Shown here piece after piece: positions 43,879 through 53,204 of a DNA stretch of 64,000 bases (position 1 is the stretch's first letter; each line of letters starts with the position of its first letter). The stretch covers positions 1,364,001-1,428,000 of the forward strand of contig NZ_CP010976.1 in NCBI RefSeq assembly GCF_000949425.1, given 5' to 3'. The notes beneath the pieces were generated by a model, which was not told where the DNA came from, made no database searches, and saw only the letters and a program-made list of their open reading frames with translations. Source of the DNA: Paenibacillus sp. IHBB 10380 (GTDB taxonomy: Bacteria; Bacillota; Bacilli; Paenibacillales; Paenibacillaceae). Position numbers and translations under genes: made by a program.

Positions 43879-45121
43879 ATGATGGAAGATAAGCCTCATT
43901 GGCTGTTAAGGATGGAAAATGGGGGATTAGCTGAAGCTAGAACAAAGGCATTTTTAATGGATAGATTCTGGATTTTAGAACGTTCCGTAGATATTCAAGG
44001 TGCAGATTTTATTATTCAAAGACGTCTAACTTCTCAGAATATATTGGATGCAACCCCTCCAAGATTTGGAGTTATTCAAGTTAAATATTATCAAAATAAA
44101 TATAAACACATCTCAATATGTACACCAAGAATACATTTGTGACACTGACGGACAGCCCCGTAATGAATTTTTCTTAGTTGCACATACAGGGGTTGGCGAC
44201 CACTCTAAATGCTTTCTTTTGTCATCAAAAGATATTTTATCAGATTTTCAAAGTGTTGATAATTCAAAAACACAGGGGAATAAGTATTATTTACCCGGAA
44301 GACAGGTTTTAAGTAATAAATATAAAATAACTTCGTTTTCTCGTGCGTTAGATAGAATTGAACGAGCCTTGCTTCTTTCTGACTTTCAAAGAAACCGTAG
44401 TTTTATGTCGTGGATTCTTCCATCTTTTTCAGAAATTTCTATTGATCATATTGAAAATGAGTATACACTACCGCTAGAAAACTGGTATGCAGATATTCCC
44501 CAGGGAATTTTTGAGCTTAAGAAGAACATTGAAATGATTACATATGATTTAAATGAACTAGCCACTTCTTTTAATACTGTTCTAAATGAAACAGATCCAT
44601 TGAAAATACTTCGTATTTTAGAGGGAGTCTATTCTAATTTCGCTCAGAGTTTTCCTTTGGGAGATATTTATTATGATAGTGAACTTCATGATGTAGTTTT
44701 GTATCATAAAAAAATATATGATAGTTTGAGAACTGACGGATTGTTAGAAAACTTCTTGGACCTTCAAAACGCACTAGGGAACTTTATTTGTTGTGACTTA
44801 GCTCTTTATACAAAGCTAGATTCAAGTTTATCTTATGTTATTAATGTTTCATATAATAAGAACGATCTTGCTAACTATAGCTTTAGTTCTAAAATAATGC
44901 AACTCGGAGATATAACGGAAGATAAAAAGAGAGTATTTGGTTTTATAAGTAATTTACAAGGAAATATCGAGGCTTATGTTATTCCAGGTAGACTAGGATT
45001 TGGGACATGGAAAAATGGAGAATATTTAGAAGAAGAATTTACCGATTGGTATGAAGCTATTAAAGAAAAACTATGGATAATTCGTAGACCCATTATGGAA
45101 AAAATATATGAGATAAGTTAA
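43879..45121 (+). pseudogene. DUF4365-like nuclease-type protein, frameshifted
   Basis: The first frame (ATG 43879, GAGGTG upstream) gives ENGGLAEARTKAFLMDRFWI, then DIQGADFIIQ and FGVIQVKYYQNK. This is the E...GxD...QxK layout of PD-(D/E)xK folds in DUF4365 proteins. It ends at 44142. The continuation is in the +1 frame from about 44099 (NINTSQYVHQEYICDTDGQP...NEFFLVAHTGVGD) to 45121. A one-base insertion or two-base deletion in the A-rich tract near 44090-44105 breaks the gene. Both halves look otherwise sound (about 410 residues joined), so the lesion is recent, a phase-variation event, or a sequence error. Confidence 0.7.
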
Positions 45122-45143
45122 ATATATTCAAAGAATAAAAGAT

Positions 45144-45171
45144 GTATAGCTAGTTATTGATCCACATGTAC
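45144..45171 (+). repeat. Short copy of the yyaL-derived repeat (copy D)
   Basis: GTATAGCTAGTTATTGATCC followed by ACATGTAC matches the insertion-bearing core of the copies at 45203, 51945 and 61394. Only this core remains. It lies 23 bases after the DUF4365-like gene. Confidence 0.6.
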
Positions 45172-45202
45172 ATTTAAATGAACGATCGAATCGGATGTAT
45201 AC

Positions 45203-45288
45203 AAGCCGGTCTTCTTATCATTGGGTACAGTTATTTTTTGACCCACACGTACCTGTCATTGGTGAGAGGCTCGTGTGAATCACTTTTA
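45203..45288 (+). repeat. yyaL-like relic repeat, copy A
   Basis: The sequence corresponds to yyaL codons for KPVFLSIGYS, then an extra stretch TTATTTTTTGACCCACACGT, then ACCTGTCATTGGTGA (the TCHW thioredoxin motif) and GTGTGAATCACTTTT. The same extra stretch is at the same point in copies B and C. No protein can be made. Nothing else is recognisable from 45330 to 45519. Confidence 0.75.
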
Positions 45289-45293
45289 TATAG

Positions 45294-45329
45294 AAGCTTC
45301 TGCCAAAGGAATTGGCGGAGGCTTTTTGT
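45294..45329 (+). terminator. Terminator-like hairpin after repeat copy A
   Basis: AAGCTTCTGCCAA (45294-45306) pairs with TTGGCGGAGGCTT (45312-45324) with two wobbles, followed by TTTTG. It insulates the next gene from upstream transcription. Confidence 0.8.
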
Positions 45330-45519
45330 TATAACTCAGTCAGCAGTCATCACTTTCTTCCATTTTGAAGTATAATAAGACTATAATACATTGAAACTAT
45401 TTCAACTGAATAAATCAAAAGAGCAAAGTTGATTTGACCGTTAATAAGATGTTAGATTACACGGGAGATTAAATACCAAATACCTCTTTGTTCCTCCAAA
45501 GAAAGCAGGTGTACTTTGA

Positions 45520-46761
45520 ATGGGATCGTATTGCGGACTTACAATAAATGGAGTGGGATTGTTTTCAGTTAAAAATACATTTAGTGAAACTCACTTAAAA
45601 CTCTTTTCACCTCTTGAATTTATTAAATATAAAGAGGATTTGGATGGAGAAGATTATGAACGATACGTATTTAGAACTACAGTGAAAAAGGCAATGACTC
45701 GACTGGAGATTCTTGGATGCAGTAATAAAAAGTTGATAACTTATTTCAATAATGGTTTAGAATATCAGAAATCATATTATGCTAAACCTGATGATGAGTA
45801 TGACAAGCGTTATGAATATTATGAAAGACTAACCTTTGATAATTATTCTAATGCTTTGAGATCGATTCTGGAAAGTGAAAGTATAGATATTTATGATGAT
45901 AACATAAAGAATAAACATCCCAAGATATCAACGGATATTATTTCAAGATTGATTGTCGAAAAACTATCGTCTGGCAACTTATTAAATCCCTTTTTTTATG
46001 ACGATATATATGAAAATGAAGAGCACCTTATTGACCATATGCTTGATATTTATATGTGCATTATTAATTGCAATGAAGACTCTGTTGTCGAGTATGATTT
46101 GAGTTCAGTTGTTGATGGCGGTTGGGTTGATGAATCAGATGCATTAGAGTTTTTTGATAATTTTATGGATACTACCATAATTGTGACTGAAGGGAAAACA
46201 GATATCAAAGTTTTGTCTAGAAGTTTGGAAATACTATACCCTGAATACAATCATTTATATACATTTTTTGATTTCTATAACTACAGAGCAGATGGTGGGA
46301 CATCGTACTTAGCAAAGTTGCTTAAGTCTTTTTCGGCAGCCAAAATAAAAAATCGAATTATCGCAATATTTGACAATGATGCGGCAGCCGAGCTAGAAAT
46401 ACAGAGTCTCTCAACTATTCCTATACTTGAGAGTATAAAGATAATGAAATTGCCAATACTTGATTTTTGTACTTCATACCCTACAATTGGACCAACAGGA
46501 AGAAATAATATAAATATTAATGGATTGGCGGTTAGTATTGAACTGTTCTTTGGTGAAGATATATTAAAAAGTAACAACGAGTTCTCCCCAATTCAATGGA
46601 CAAACTATGTTGAAAAATTGGACATGTATCAAGGTTCTATTATTAATAAAAGTGAAATTAATGTGAAGTTGGATGATAAGTTGAAAAATCCTGATTTGAT
46701 AAATCAAGATTGGAGTAAACTTACATTTCTATGGGATACTATCTTTAAGCAAAGTTTCTAG
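45520..46761 (+). CDS. HEPN/Toprim-associated domain protein
   Basis: A 413-residue soluble protein. The N-terminal part (MGSYCGLTINGVGLFSVKN, a conserved opening; helices to about residue 200) matches the HEPN/Toprim-associated N-terminal domain. A Toprim domain follows, with IIVTEGKTDIKVL (E224, D228) and IIAIFDNDAAAEL (D285, D287), the metal-binding acid set of primase/OLD nucleases. Such proteins are seen in conflict and defence islands. Toprim suggests nucleic-acid cleavage; no direct function is established here. Start ATG 45520 with a modest AAGCAGGTG upstream. It is followed 123 bp later by another HEPN-like gene. Confidence 0.78.
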   Translation: MGSYCGLTINGVGLFSVKNTFSETHLKLFSPLEFIKYKEDLDGEDYERYVFRTTVKKAMTRLEILGCSNKKLITYFNNGLEYQKSYYAKPDDEYDKRYEYYERLTFDNYSNALRSILESESIDIYDDNIKNKHPKISTDIISRLIVEKLSSGNLLNPFFYDDIYENEEHLIDHMLDIYMCIINCNEDSVVEYDLSSVVDGGWVDESDALEFFDNFMDTTIIVTEGKTDIKVLSRSLEILYPEYNHLYTFFDFYNYRADGGTSYLAKLLKSFSAAKIKNRIIAIFDNDAAAELEIQSLSTIPILESIKIMKLPILDFCTSYPTIGPTGRNNININGLAVSIELFFGEDILKSNNEFSPIQWTNYVEKLDMYQGSIINKSEINVKLDDKLKNPDLINQDWSKLTFLWDTIFKQSF

Positions 46762-46884
46762 TTAAATCTTATAAATATGTTGAATCCAATTTGCTAGCAT
46801 TATGCCAATTATTAGGTTGAGATTACACCATCGACTCTGATTGATATATACTAAATCGATAATAGGTTCTTTTTTTGAGGGGGA

Positions 46885-47940
46885 ATGAGATTGAACCAAA
46901 ATACTAATAAATTCAAAAGTAAATTTTGCCAATGGGCTCAATCTAACATACCTAACGATAGCATGAGGAAATTCACTTATTCACTTAATCAGGTATTAAA
47001 CAAGCATATTTTCGATAGTGACAATAGAGTCCAAATTATGATTAGAAGTCTAGCGGATTCTGGAAATTTGAACTTTAGTTATATCTCAAATGAAGTTATT
47101 ATTGCACCTAATAAAGAACGTGAAAGTTTATATGTAGGGGTGTTAATGCCTTCTTGGGATAAGGGTCTTCGAGATTTTTGTAAAGATGAATACGTCTATG
47201 ATTCTATCTCGTGGTTTTTTCATTATGCATCTCAATATGTTGCAAGAAGCCGTATTGTTGATGTGATATCTTCTCTCAGTATTATTTATGATCGTTCATG
47301 CGATTTTAGAGGCGATAAAATGCTCAATTTCACAACTCCTAAAAGTGCAAAAAATAAAGATGAATTTATTCTAGCATTTTGGAGAGAAACACATGCAAGA
47401 TTTCATCATGAGTATAGAGCAAGAGAAAGAAATTTAGTTTCTTTGGTAAACAAAATAAATGCTTTAGACCCTTTTATTCACAGGATTTTCTTTAACTACT
47501 TACATGCTTACAAACTCTATGAAGGTCATTTTGATGAAGAAGCTATTACATCTCTTGATAAGACAGTTGATGTTATACAGCAATATGCAAGAGAACGTAT
47601 GAATATCAACGGAACAAATAATCAAAGGGAAATAACTTTGAACGCGTTTGGAATGGACGAGAGGGAAAAGTATTTACTTTCACGGTTATATGATATAAGG
47701 AATTTTTTCGGAGGACATCCTAGTATAAGTAAATGGTGGGATTTTTCGGAGATGTTTGAGGGTGATATTAAAGATTTTTTTGATGTGATAAGAAGATTAT
47801 TGTATAAAGTTGTATTACATGAAAATGAGAATAGGAAAGTAGAGAAAAATCCTTCTTCATGGTCGCAATGGTTTGAGGAAAATGCGATGTTACTGTGGGA
47901 ATCAGTATGGTTTGAAAAGATACATAAACAAATTAGATAA
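46885..47940 (+). CDS. HEPN-like protein of unknown family
   Basis: A 351-residue helical protein. Near the C-terminus LLSRLYDIRNFFGGHPSIS has R272-x5-H278, with the RN...GH spacing found in HEPN RNases. Residues 160-230 contain FWRETHARFHHEYRARERNL. The remainder is unrecognised. GAGGGGG lies close upstream; the ATG at 46885 is near to it, and TTG 46891 would have more usual spacing. It may form a pair with the HEPN/Toprim gene, as HEPN proteins often act as toxins; that is inference. Confidence 0.55.
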   Translation: MRLNQNTNKFKSKFCQWAQSNIPNDSMRKFTYSLNQVLNKHIFDSDNRVQIMIRSLADSGNLNFSYISNEVIIAPNKERESLYVGVLMPSWDKGLRDFCKDEYVYDSISWFFHYASQYVARSRIVDVISSLSIIYDRSCDFRGDKMLNFTTPKSAKNKDEFILAFWRETHARFHHEYRARERNLVSLVNKINALDPFIHRIFFNYLHAYKLYEGHFDEEAITSLDKTVDVIQQYARERMNINGTNNQREITLNAFGMDEREKYLLSRLYDIRNFFGGHPSISKWWDFSEMFEGDIKDFFDVIRRLLYKVVLHENENRKVEKNPSSWSQWFEENAMLLWESVWFEKIHKQIR

Positions 47941-48542
47941 GAAATTATTTCACACTGTAACGTGCATAAAATATTCAGTAATATCCTTTGGAAATCCAGT
48001 ATAGATCTTATTAAATCCTGCACTGGATTTTTATGCTTACCAGTCATTATGTTCACACTAAATCTGAACAAAATCAAACGAAACTAAGTAATATATCATC
48101 TGAACAACGTGACTTAATTGAATTAAAGGAAGTACTGATAAGAGAAGGTTCTCATATTAGCAAAATTATATTTTCTCATAATACACTGCATCTTTTTTCT
48201 CCATACCACTGCCATTGTTGCTCACTTGAAGGTATAAAAGATAAACTAATTGATGAGTAGTGTGATATATATGAGCAAACGAGTAGAAAACGTTAGGGTC
48301 TCCCAAACCTTGACCAAAAATTTAAATCTGCATAATTTCTTTCACTTAATCAGCGAAAATAGATAGACGGAGTTTTAGAAAAGCTTGAACAGAGTTTGAG
48401 CTTGAATATCCAATTAACCTCGTTAATTCTGATGGAGTAAGATTATTGGATTTTAATGGACTAAGAGATTACTATTTGAGCTGGACAATGAAGGAGTAGA
48501 TATCAAGAGAATTTAGAAATTAACATAAAGGGTGGTATTAGA
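47941..48542. other. Intergenic region with terminator and decayed coding sequence
   Basis: AAATCCAGT (47992-48000) pairs with ACTGGATTT (48022-48030), then TT: a terminator for the HEPN-like gene. A 75-codon frame starts right in that hairpin (48033-48260, CHCC motif) without a ribosome site. Around 48410-48500 a degraded frame reads NSDGVRLLDFNGLRDYYLSW. I take both as remnants of lost genes. AAAGGGTGG for the STAND gene ends the region. Confidence 0.5.
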
Positions 48543-51500
48543 ATGAATAATAGTTCTAATAGAATGATCATCAGAAAATTATTTCAGAATAAAGTATACT
48601 CTTCTGATGGACAAAGCTATGAGGATTTATTTTCAAAAGTTATGATCTATTCAAATGAAAATTTTAGACCTGTCAAGCCCCAAGGGTCTAAAGGTGATAA
48701 AAAAAACGATGGCTATATTGATTTGGAAGGCATTTATTATCAAGTGTATGCCCCTGAAAATCTAGGTAATAAAATAAAAGCGAGTATCAAGAAGCTCTAT
48801 GAAGATTTCGAAGGTTTACATAAGTCTTGGAGTAATATTAGGAAGTTCTATTATGTATTAAATGATAAATATAAAGCAACTTATGCAGACATTGAGCTTG
48901 CATTAAAAGACATTGAGGATACATATAAGATTGAATGTAAGCCATTTCTTGCTAAGGATTTAGAAGAAGTATTTATTAATTTAAAAGAAGATCAAATTAA
49001 AATGATTATTGGAGATTATTTTAATGAGAATTCTATGGTTTACGAGATGGGCTTTAAATATATTAAATTACATAGGAATATAAATTTTATTGGTAGATCC
49101 AACTATATTAATGGTATAAGAAGCTATTTATTGAAAAAAAATAAAATAAATATAGTTGCTATTAAAGGCTTAGCTGGAACAGGAAAGACACAAACGGCTT
49201 TAGAGTACACCTTTCAATATCAAGATGAGTATTCTATGATAATGTGGATTAATGCAGAGAGTAAAGAAACAATCGTTGCTGACTATTTAGAAATCTATTA
49301 TGATTTAGGTTTCACATCAGAGGGGATTAACATAAAAGATAAAGTTAAAAAAATTAAACAAATCCTTGAAGGGAAAGCTTCGTATGAGCATAGATGGTTA
49401 TTAGTTTTTGATAATGCTACAAATGAAGATGATATTGTTGAGTTTATTCCTAGAAATGGAAATGGAGATGTGGTTATAACCTCTCAAAGTGATCATTGGT
49501 TTAATGTGGATCTACCTTTGGATCTAGGCGAATTGCCTAAGGAAGAGTCGTTAATCTTGTTGAAAAACTATTCACTAATTAACGATGAAGATGAGACTAT
49601 ATTAGAACTTTGTCGTGAACTAGGTTATTTAGCACTTGCATTAGTTCAAGCAGGTTCATATATAAGAATGGCTAAAACAACGATAAGTAAATATTTGGAG
49701 GATTTTAGGACTGAAAAGAAAAGACAGTATTTATTAGCTACATCAAGTCCGCTTGGAATTAGAGAACATATATCTAGTGACTATAATTTTGTTATATCCA
49801 CTGTTTGGAAAAAGACATTCAATACTATAAATGGAAGTTATCCATTTGCGGTTAAGGTACTGCAAGGGCTCTCATTTATATCAACAACTGTGTTTCCTCT
49901 CGAACAACTAAGGTCATTAATAGAATTCCTGGACGACGATTCAGAAGATGGGAGTAACGCGGATAAGGTTATTGCTTGGTTAACAAATTTTTCGCTAATA
50001 ACATTACATGGTAAGGGCATAACTATCCATACTCTTGTTCAGGTGGTAACACGCGATGATTTAAACAGTGAAGAGAGACACTATACGTTAGGAAAAATCT
50101 CAAAAGGTTTACTTTCAGGTTCTCGATATACTAATGATAATGAAATGAAGGACTTGGAAGAAACGAATTTAATGATTCCGCATTATTATAAAGTGACGAG
50201 TTTTCTAGAGACTAGTAGAATCTTCTTTAACCTCTACATTGAAATATTGTATTTATGTGGTAAGTTTCGTTCTCGAGAGAGTTTAATGTTTGATGAAGCA
50301 ATTTTAACATTAAATAAACCTATACTTTTGTTGGAGCAAATATACGAAAATAAGATTATTTCTGAACCGGATTCTACATTTTATAGCAATTTGTCAAAAT
50401 TTTATAACGAACTTGCTTTTGTATATGAACAACAAGGTTATTTAGAAAAGTCTATTCAACTATATCAAAAGTGTGTAGACCTAGATAAGATAAGTTACGG
50501 AGATACTTCAATTTATTTAATAAATAGATATAATAACTTAGCTGTTAACTATAATCATCTAGGAAAACATAATCAGGCATACCATTACTTTCAAAAATGC
50601 CTAGAATTAAATAAAGAAAATAATATGCCTGAAAAGAGTATGATATCAATTTACAATAATATTGGTTCAACGTTAACTGCTTTAGGGAGATTTGAAGAAG
50701 CAATCAAAGTGATTTATCAAACTATCAAATTAACTGAGGTTGCATATGGAAAAGACTATTTTGGACTTGCAAATTTGTATAATAATTACGCGGAGATTTT
50801 AGGGAAATTTGATCGTTTTGATGAGGCTAATAATTACTATATGGAATCTCTTAGGGTTTCTGAAAATAGATATTTAGATAAAAATCCATACAAAGAGATA
50901 GTTCTGAATAATATTGGTTTAAATTTTATTAAGATGTATAAAATTGATCAAGCAAGGGCTGCATTTGATGAGGCATTAGAAAGTATATTCAGTATATATG
51001 GTGAGACCCATTTAAGAACAGCAAAGACATATAGCAATATTGGACTAGCTTATATGGAGATTGATGATTTCGCAACTGCAAAAGACTTTTTTATTAAATC
51101 TGTGTTTATTGGAGAAAAAATTTATTTGAAACCTCACCCTGAAATGGCGAAATTTCTAAATAATTTAGGATGGGCTTATCAAGAACTGGATAAGTTGGAT
51201 AAAGCAGAAGAATTTTTGGGAAAGTCAAAGGATATGTTTTTGAAAGTATTTGATTCAGAAGAGTATCCTGAATTCGCCACGACATACATTAATTTGGGTA
51301 CAGTATTCTTGAAAAAAGGGTTGACAGTAAATCCTAAGTATTTTGAAGAAGCTAAGGCTTATTATAAAAAAGGTCTTAAAATTGATAAAGCTATATATGG
51401 AGAATCGAGCTTAGAGGTAGCAAATGATAATATTAGCTATGCACAATTATTAACACAAATTAAGAAATATAAATTGGCCATAGAACATTGTTCAAAGGGA

Positions 51501-51719
51501 TTGGAAATTTATCGGGATAAATTCGGAGAAATTCATCCTCGTATAGGAGAGTTATACGTATATATAGGTATCAATTATTATATTCTTAAGGATTATGATC
51601 AATCAAAAGCAAGTTTTAAAAGCGGAGTTTTTGTATTAAAGAATTATTTGGAAAATGAAAAGTTACGTCAATTATACAATTATGCATTTTTATATTTAAA
51701 ATTAGTGATAAAAAATTGA
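48543..51719 (+). CDS. STAND NTPase: nuclease-like N-terminus, NB-ARC domain, TPR sensor
   Basis: 1058 residues in three parts. Residues 1-165 carry GSKGDKKNDGYIDLEGIYYQVYAPE, whose GD..ND and Q-x-Y pattern resembles PD-(D/E)xK-type effector nucleases. Residues 180-520 form an NB-ARC ATPase: Walker A IKGLAGTGKTQTA (about 207), Walker B RWLLVFDNATNE, DVVITSQS, and a GLPLA-like LGYLALALVQAG. Residues 620-1058 hold about ten tetratricopeptide repeats (FYNELAFVYEQQGYLEKSIQ, RYNNLAVNYNHLGKHNQAYH and so on). This is the layout of bacterial NLR/Avs-type antiphage proteins, in which the repeat domain senses and the effector kills. Activity is inferred. Strongly A/T-rich codon use. Confidence 0.85.
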   Translation: MNNSSNRMIIRKLFQNKVYSSDGQSYEDLFSKVMIYSNENFRPVKPQGSKGDKKNDGYIDLEGIYYQVYAPENLGNKIKASIKKLYEDFEGLHKSWSNIRKFYYVLNDKYKATYADIELALKDIEDTYKIECKPFLAKDLEEVFINLKEDQIKMIIGDYFNENSMVYEMGFKYIKLHRNINFIGRSNYINGIRSYLLKKNKINIVAIKGLAGTGKTQTALEYTFQYQDEYSMIMWINAESKETIVADYLEIYYDLGFTSEGINIKDKVKKIKQILEGKASYEHRWLLVFDNATNEDDIVEFIPRNGNGDVVITSQSDHWFNVDLPLDLGELPKEESLILLKNYSLINDEDETILELCRELGYLALALVQAGSYIRMAKTTISKYLEDFRTEKKRQYLLATSSPLGIREHISSDYNFVISTVWKKTFNTINGSYPFAVKVLQGLSFISTTVFPLEQLRSLIEFLDDDSEDGSNADKVIAWLTNFSLITLHGKGITIHTLVQVVTRDDLNSEERHYTLGKISKGLLSGSRYTNDNEMKDLEETNLMIPHYYKVTSFLETSRIFFNLYIEILYLCGKFRSRESLMFDEAILTLNKPILLLEQIYENKIISEPDSTFYSNLSKFYNELAFVYEQQGYLEKSIQLYQKCVDLDKISYGDTSIYLINRYNNLAVNYNHLGKHNQAYHYFQKCLELNKENNMPEKSMISIYNNIGSTLTALGRFEEAIKVIYQTIKLTEVAYGKDYFGLANLYNNYAEILGKFDRFDEANNYYMESLRVSENRYLDKNPYKEIVLNNIGLNFIKMYKIDQARAAFDEALESIFSIYGETHLRTAKTYSNIGLAYMEIDDFATAKDFFIKSVFIGEKIYLKPHPEMAKFLNNLGWAYQELDKLDKAEEFLGKSKDMFLKVFDSEEYPEFATTYINLGTVFLKKGLTVNPKYFEEAKAYYKKGLKIDKAIYGESSLEVANDNISYAQLLTQIKKYKLAIEHCSKGLEIYRDKFGEIHPRIGELYVYIGINYYILKDYDQSKASFKSGVFVLKNYLENEKLRQLYNYAFLYLKLVIKN

Positions 51720-51944
51720 TCTGATAGAAACTTACTTTATGCTCCTTGCCACAGAGTGGATACTGAAAAAGTTTAATTCGCGATATTTAATATTGTTGTA
51801 AAACAGCGACTCAAAATTGTCCTTAAATTTAAAAAAATCTTTCCTGAGTTATCTTTTCATTCGCTGCCCCTTCTCCCACCTTTTGGGTAAACTAACCCTT
51901 AGCAATACTTTACCCAAATCCAACACGAAACGAGTTGATGCCCT

Positions 51945-52107
51945 ATGATAAAGTCGCAGTATCTACTGCAGCATGCGTATAAGCTGGCGAACTGGTTTCC
52001 CTGGTCGGAAGCTTTGAAATCGCTAAGTGTGACAATAAGCTGCTCTTCTTATCTATTGGGTATAGCTAGTTATTGATTTACACGTACCTGTCACTGATGA
52101 GATGTCA
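51945..52107 (+). pseudogene. yyaL-like relic repeat, copy B
   Basis: From ATG 51945 the DNA reads MIKSQYLLQHAYKLANWFPW, a clear yyaL N-terminus, then loses frame. TCTATTGGGTATAGC is followed by the same extra stretch as in copies A and C (here TAGTTATTGATTTACACG) and TACCTGTCACTGATGAGATG. The coding potential is destroyed. The rest of 51720-52258 shows no gene. Confidence 0.75.
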
Positions 52108-52258
52108 CAGCACGTTGCAATTGTAAGGGCTCCTGCTTTGAGATCCAGAAAAATGGGTCCTTGATGAGCCATTTGAAGTGCTTGAGCTTTTACAAAACAG
52201 CAATACTATCCACTTAGGCATGTAGATTAAACAGCAATCAACATCAAATTTAAGATCA

Positions 52259-52301
52259 AAAAGACTTGCTCGAAGTCATCCTTACTTCGAATAAGTCTTT
52301 T
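52259..52301. terminator. Terminator of the Fnr-like gene
   Basis: Arms 52259-52276 and 52284-52301 (AAAAGACTTGCTCGAAGT against ACTTCGAATAAGTCTTTT) pair with two mismatches. A- and T-runs flank it, so it works on both strands, just after the minus-strand stop at 52315. Confidence 0.85.
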
Positions 52302-52314
52302 GCTATTCCTAGCC

Positions 52315-53040
52315 TTATCCTGAACCTACAATGCATATGTGATCCAAGCATGCTTGCTCACATAATTCAACAAGTGCATCTAAATCGCTTACAATCCAGG
52401 GCTTTGGATTCGTGCTTAAGATGTTACCTGCAGAAAGTCGGCTCAGTACACGAGTGACTGTAACTCTTGTTGTCCCAGCATATTTGGCTAACAGTTCGTG
52501 GGTGAGAGGGATCGTGATTACAATACCTTCCGTAGTCGAAGTACCGAATTGGTTAAGCAGTCGGAGAAGATATTTAAGCACACGTGTCTCCGCACTATAA
52601 TAGGAATCTCCCATATGTATAGCTAGATTACGGTGAGTCATTTCGAGAACGCGATATAGATGAATAAGGAGTTTAGGTTCAGATTCGACCTGTTGGAGAA
52701 ATTGAGTTTTATCGATGACAATTACTTTGCTAGGTTGTATGGCTTGTGCATCGGCAATATAACCACCATGGAACAATGTGTTATGACCAAGAATATCACC
52801 TGCGGAAAAGAAACGCCGAATCCGTTCTCGCCCGTCTTGATCGGCCAGGTAAGTAATCACAACACCTTTTTGAATAATATAGATAAGTTCCGCTGGATCG
52901 TTATTATGAAAGATATGTTCATTTTTACGATAACGTCGCATGCTACCCAGGTTGTGTTTGTGGATTAACGCTAAAAGCTCATTTATGTAGTGTGGTAGTT
53001 CTTTATTTTCATACGAGTTATCGATTTTACTTTTATTCAT
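52315..53040 (-). CDS. fnr: Crp/Fnr family anaerobic regulator
   Basis: A 241-residue protein: cyclic-nucleotide-binding-type beta-barrel (residues 35-140, RRYRKNEHIFHNNDPAELIY) and a helix-turn-helix with HELLAKYAGTTRVTVTRVLS near 192. The C-terminal tail ELCEQACLDHICIV has three cysteines spaced C-x3-C-x4-C, like the C-terminal cluster ligands of Bacillus Fnr, so an oxygen-labile iron-sulfur cluster is likely. Two TGTGA-N6-TCACA-type sites in the window (53159 and 27309) are probable targets. It is divergent from the fumarate-reductase-like gene. Confidence 0.88.
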   Translation of the reverse strand: MNKSKIDNSYENKELPHYINELLALIHKHNLGSMRRYRKNEHIFHNNDPAELIYIIQKGVVITYLADQDGRERIRRFFSAGDILGHNTLFHGGYIADAQAIQPSKVIVIDKTQFLQQVESEPKLLIHLYRVLEMTHRNLAIHMGDSYYSAETRVLKYLLRLLNQFGTSTTEGIVITIPLTHELLAKYAGTTRVTVTRVLSRLSAGNILSTNPKPWIVSDLDALVELCEQACLDHICIVGSG

Positions 53041-53158
53041 GGCTGTACCTCATCATGATATGTATTTACTTTGGTATACACCGATACAGAAATATTTTCC
53101 TGATCATGGATAATAAGTGTAGGCGTTAGGTTAGGAATTGAGATCGAATGCCAAGTTT

Positions 53159-53174
53159 TGTGAATCATATCACA
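53159..53174. promoter_or_regulatory. Perfect Fnr/CRP-type box
   Basis: TGTGAATCATATCACA equals TGTGA-N6-TCACA and sits in an 8-bp-arm palindrome TTTTGTGA...TCACAAAA. It lies only 31 bases before the reductase ATG at 53205, downstream of where an Fnr-activated promoter would need it. Repression, or regulation of the divergent fnr gene, is therefore possible as well. Confidence 0.8.
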
Positions 53175-53204
53175 AAATACATGGAGATGAAACAGGGAGG
53201 CAAC

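Noticed and set aside
48033..48260. 75-codon frame with a CHCC motif
   Set aside because: It starts inside the terminator tail at 48033 and has no ribosome site; treated as decayed sequence.
53148..53204. Longer start for the fumarate-reductase-like protein
   Set aside because: It would put the Fnr box inside the coding sequence and hide the lipoprotein signal; GGGAGG supports ATG 53205.
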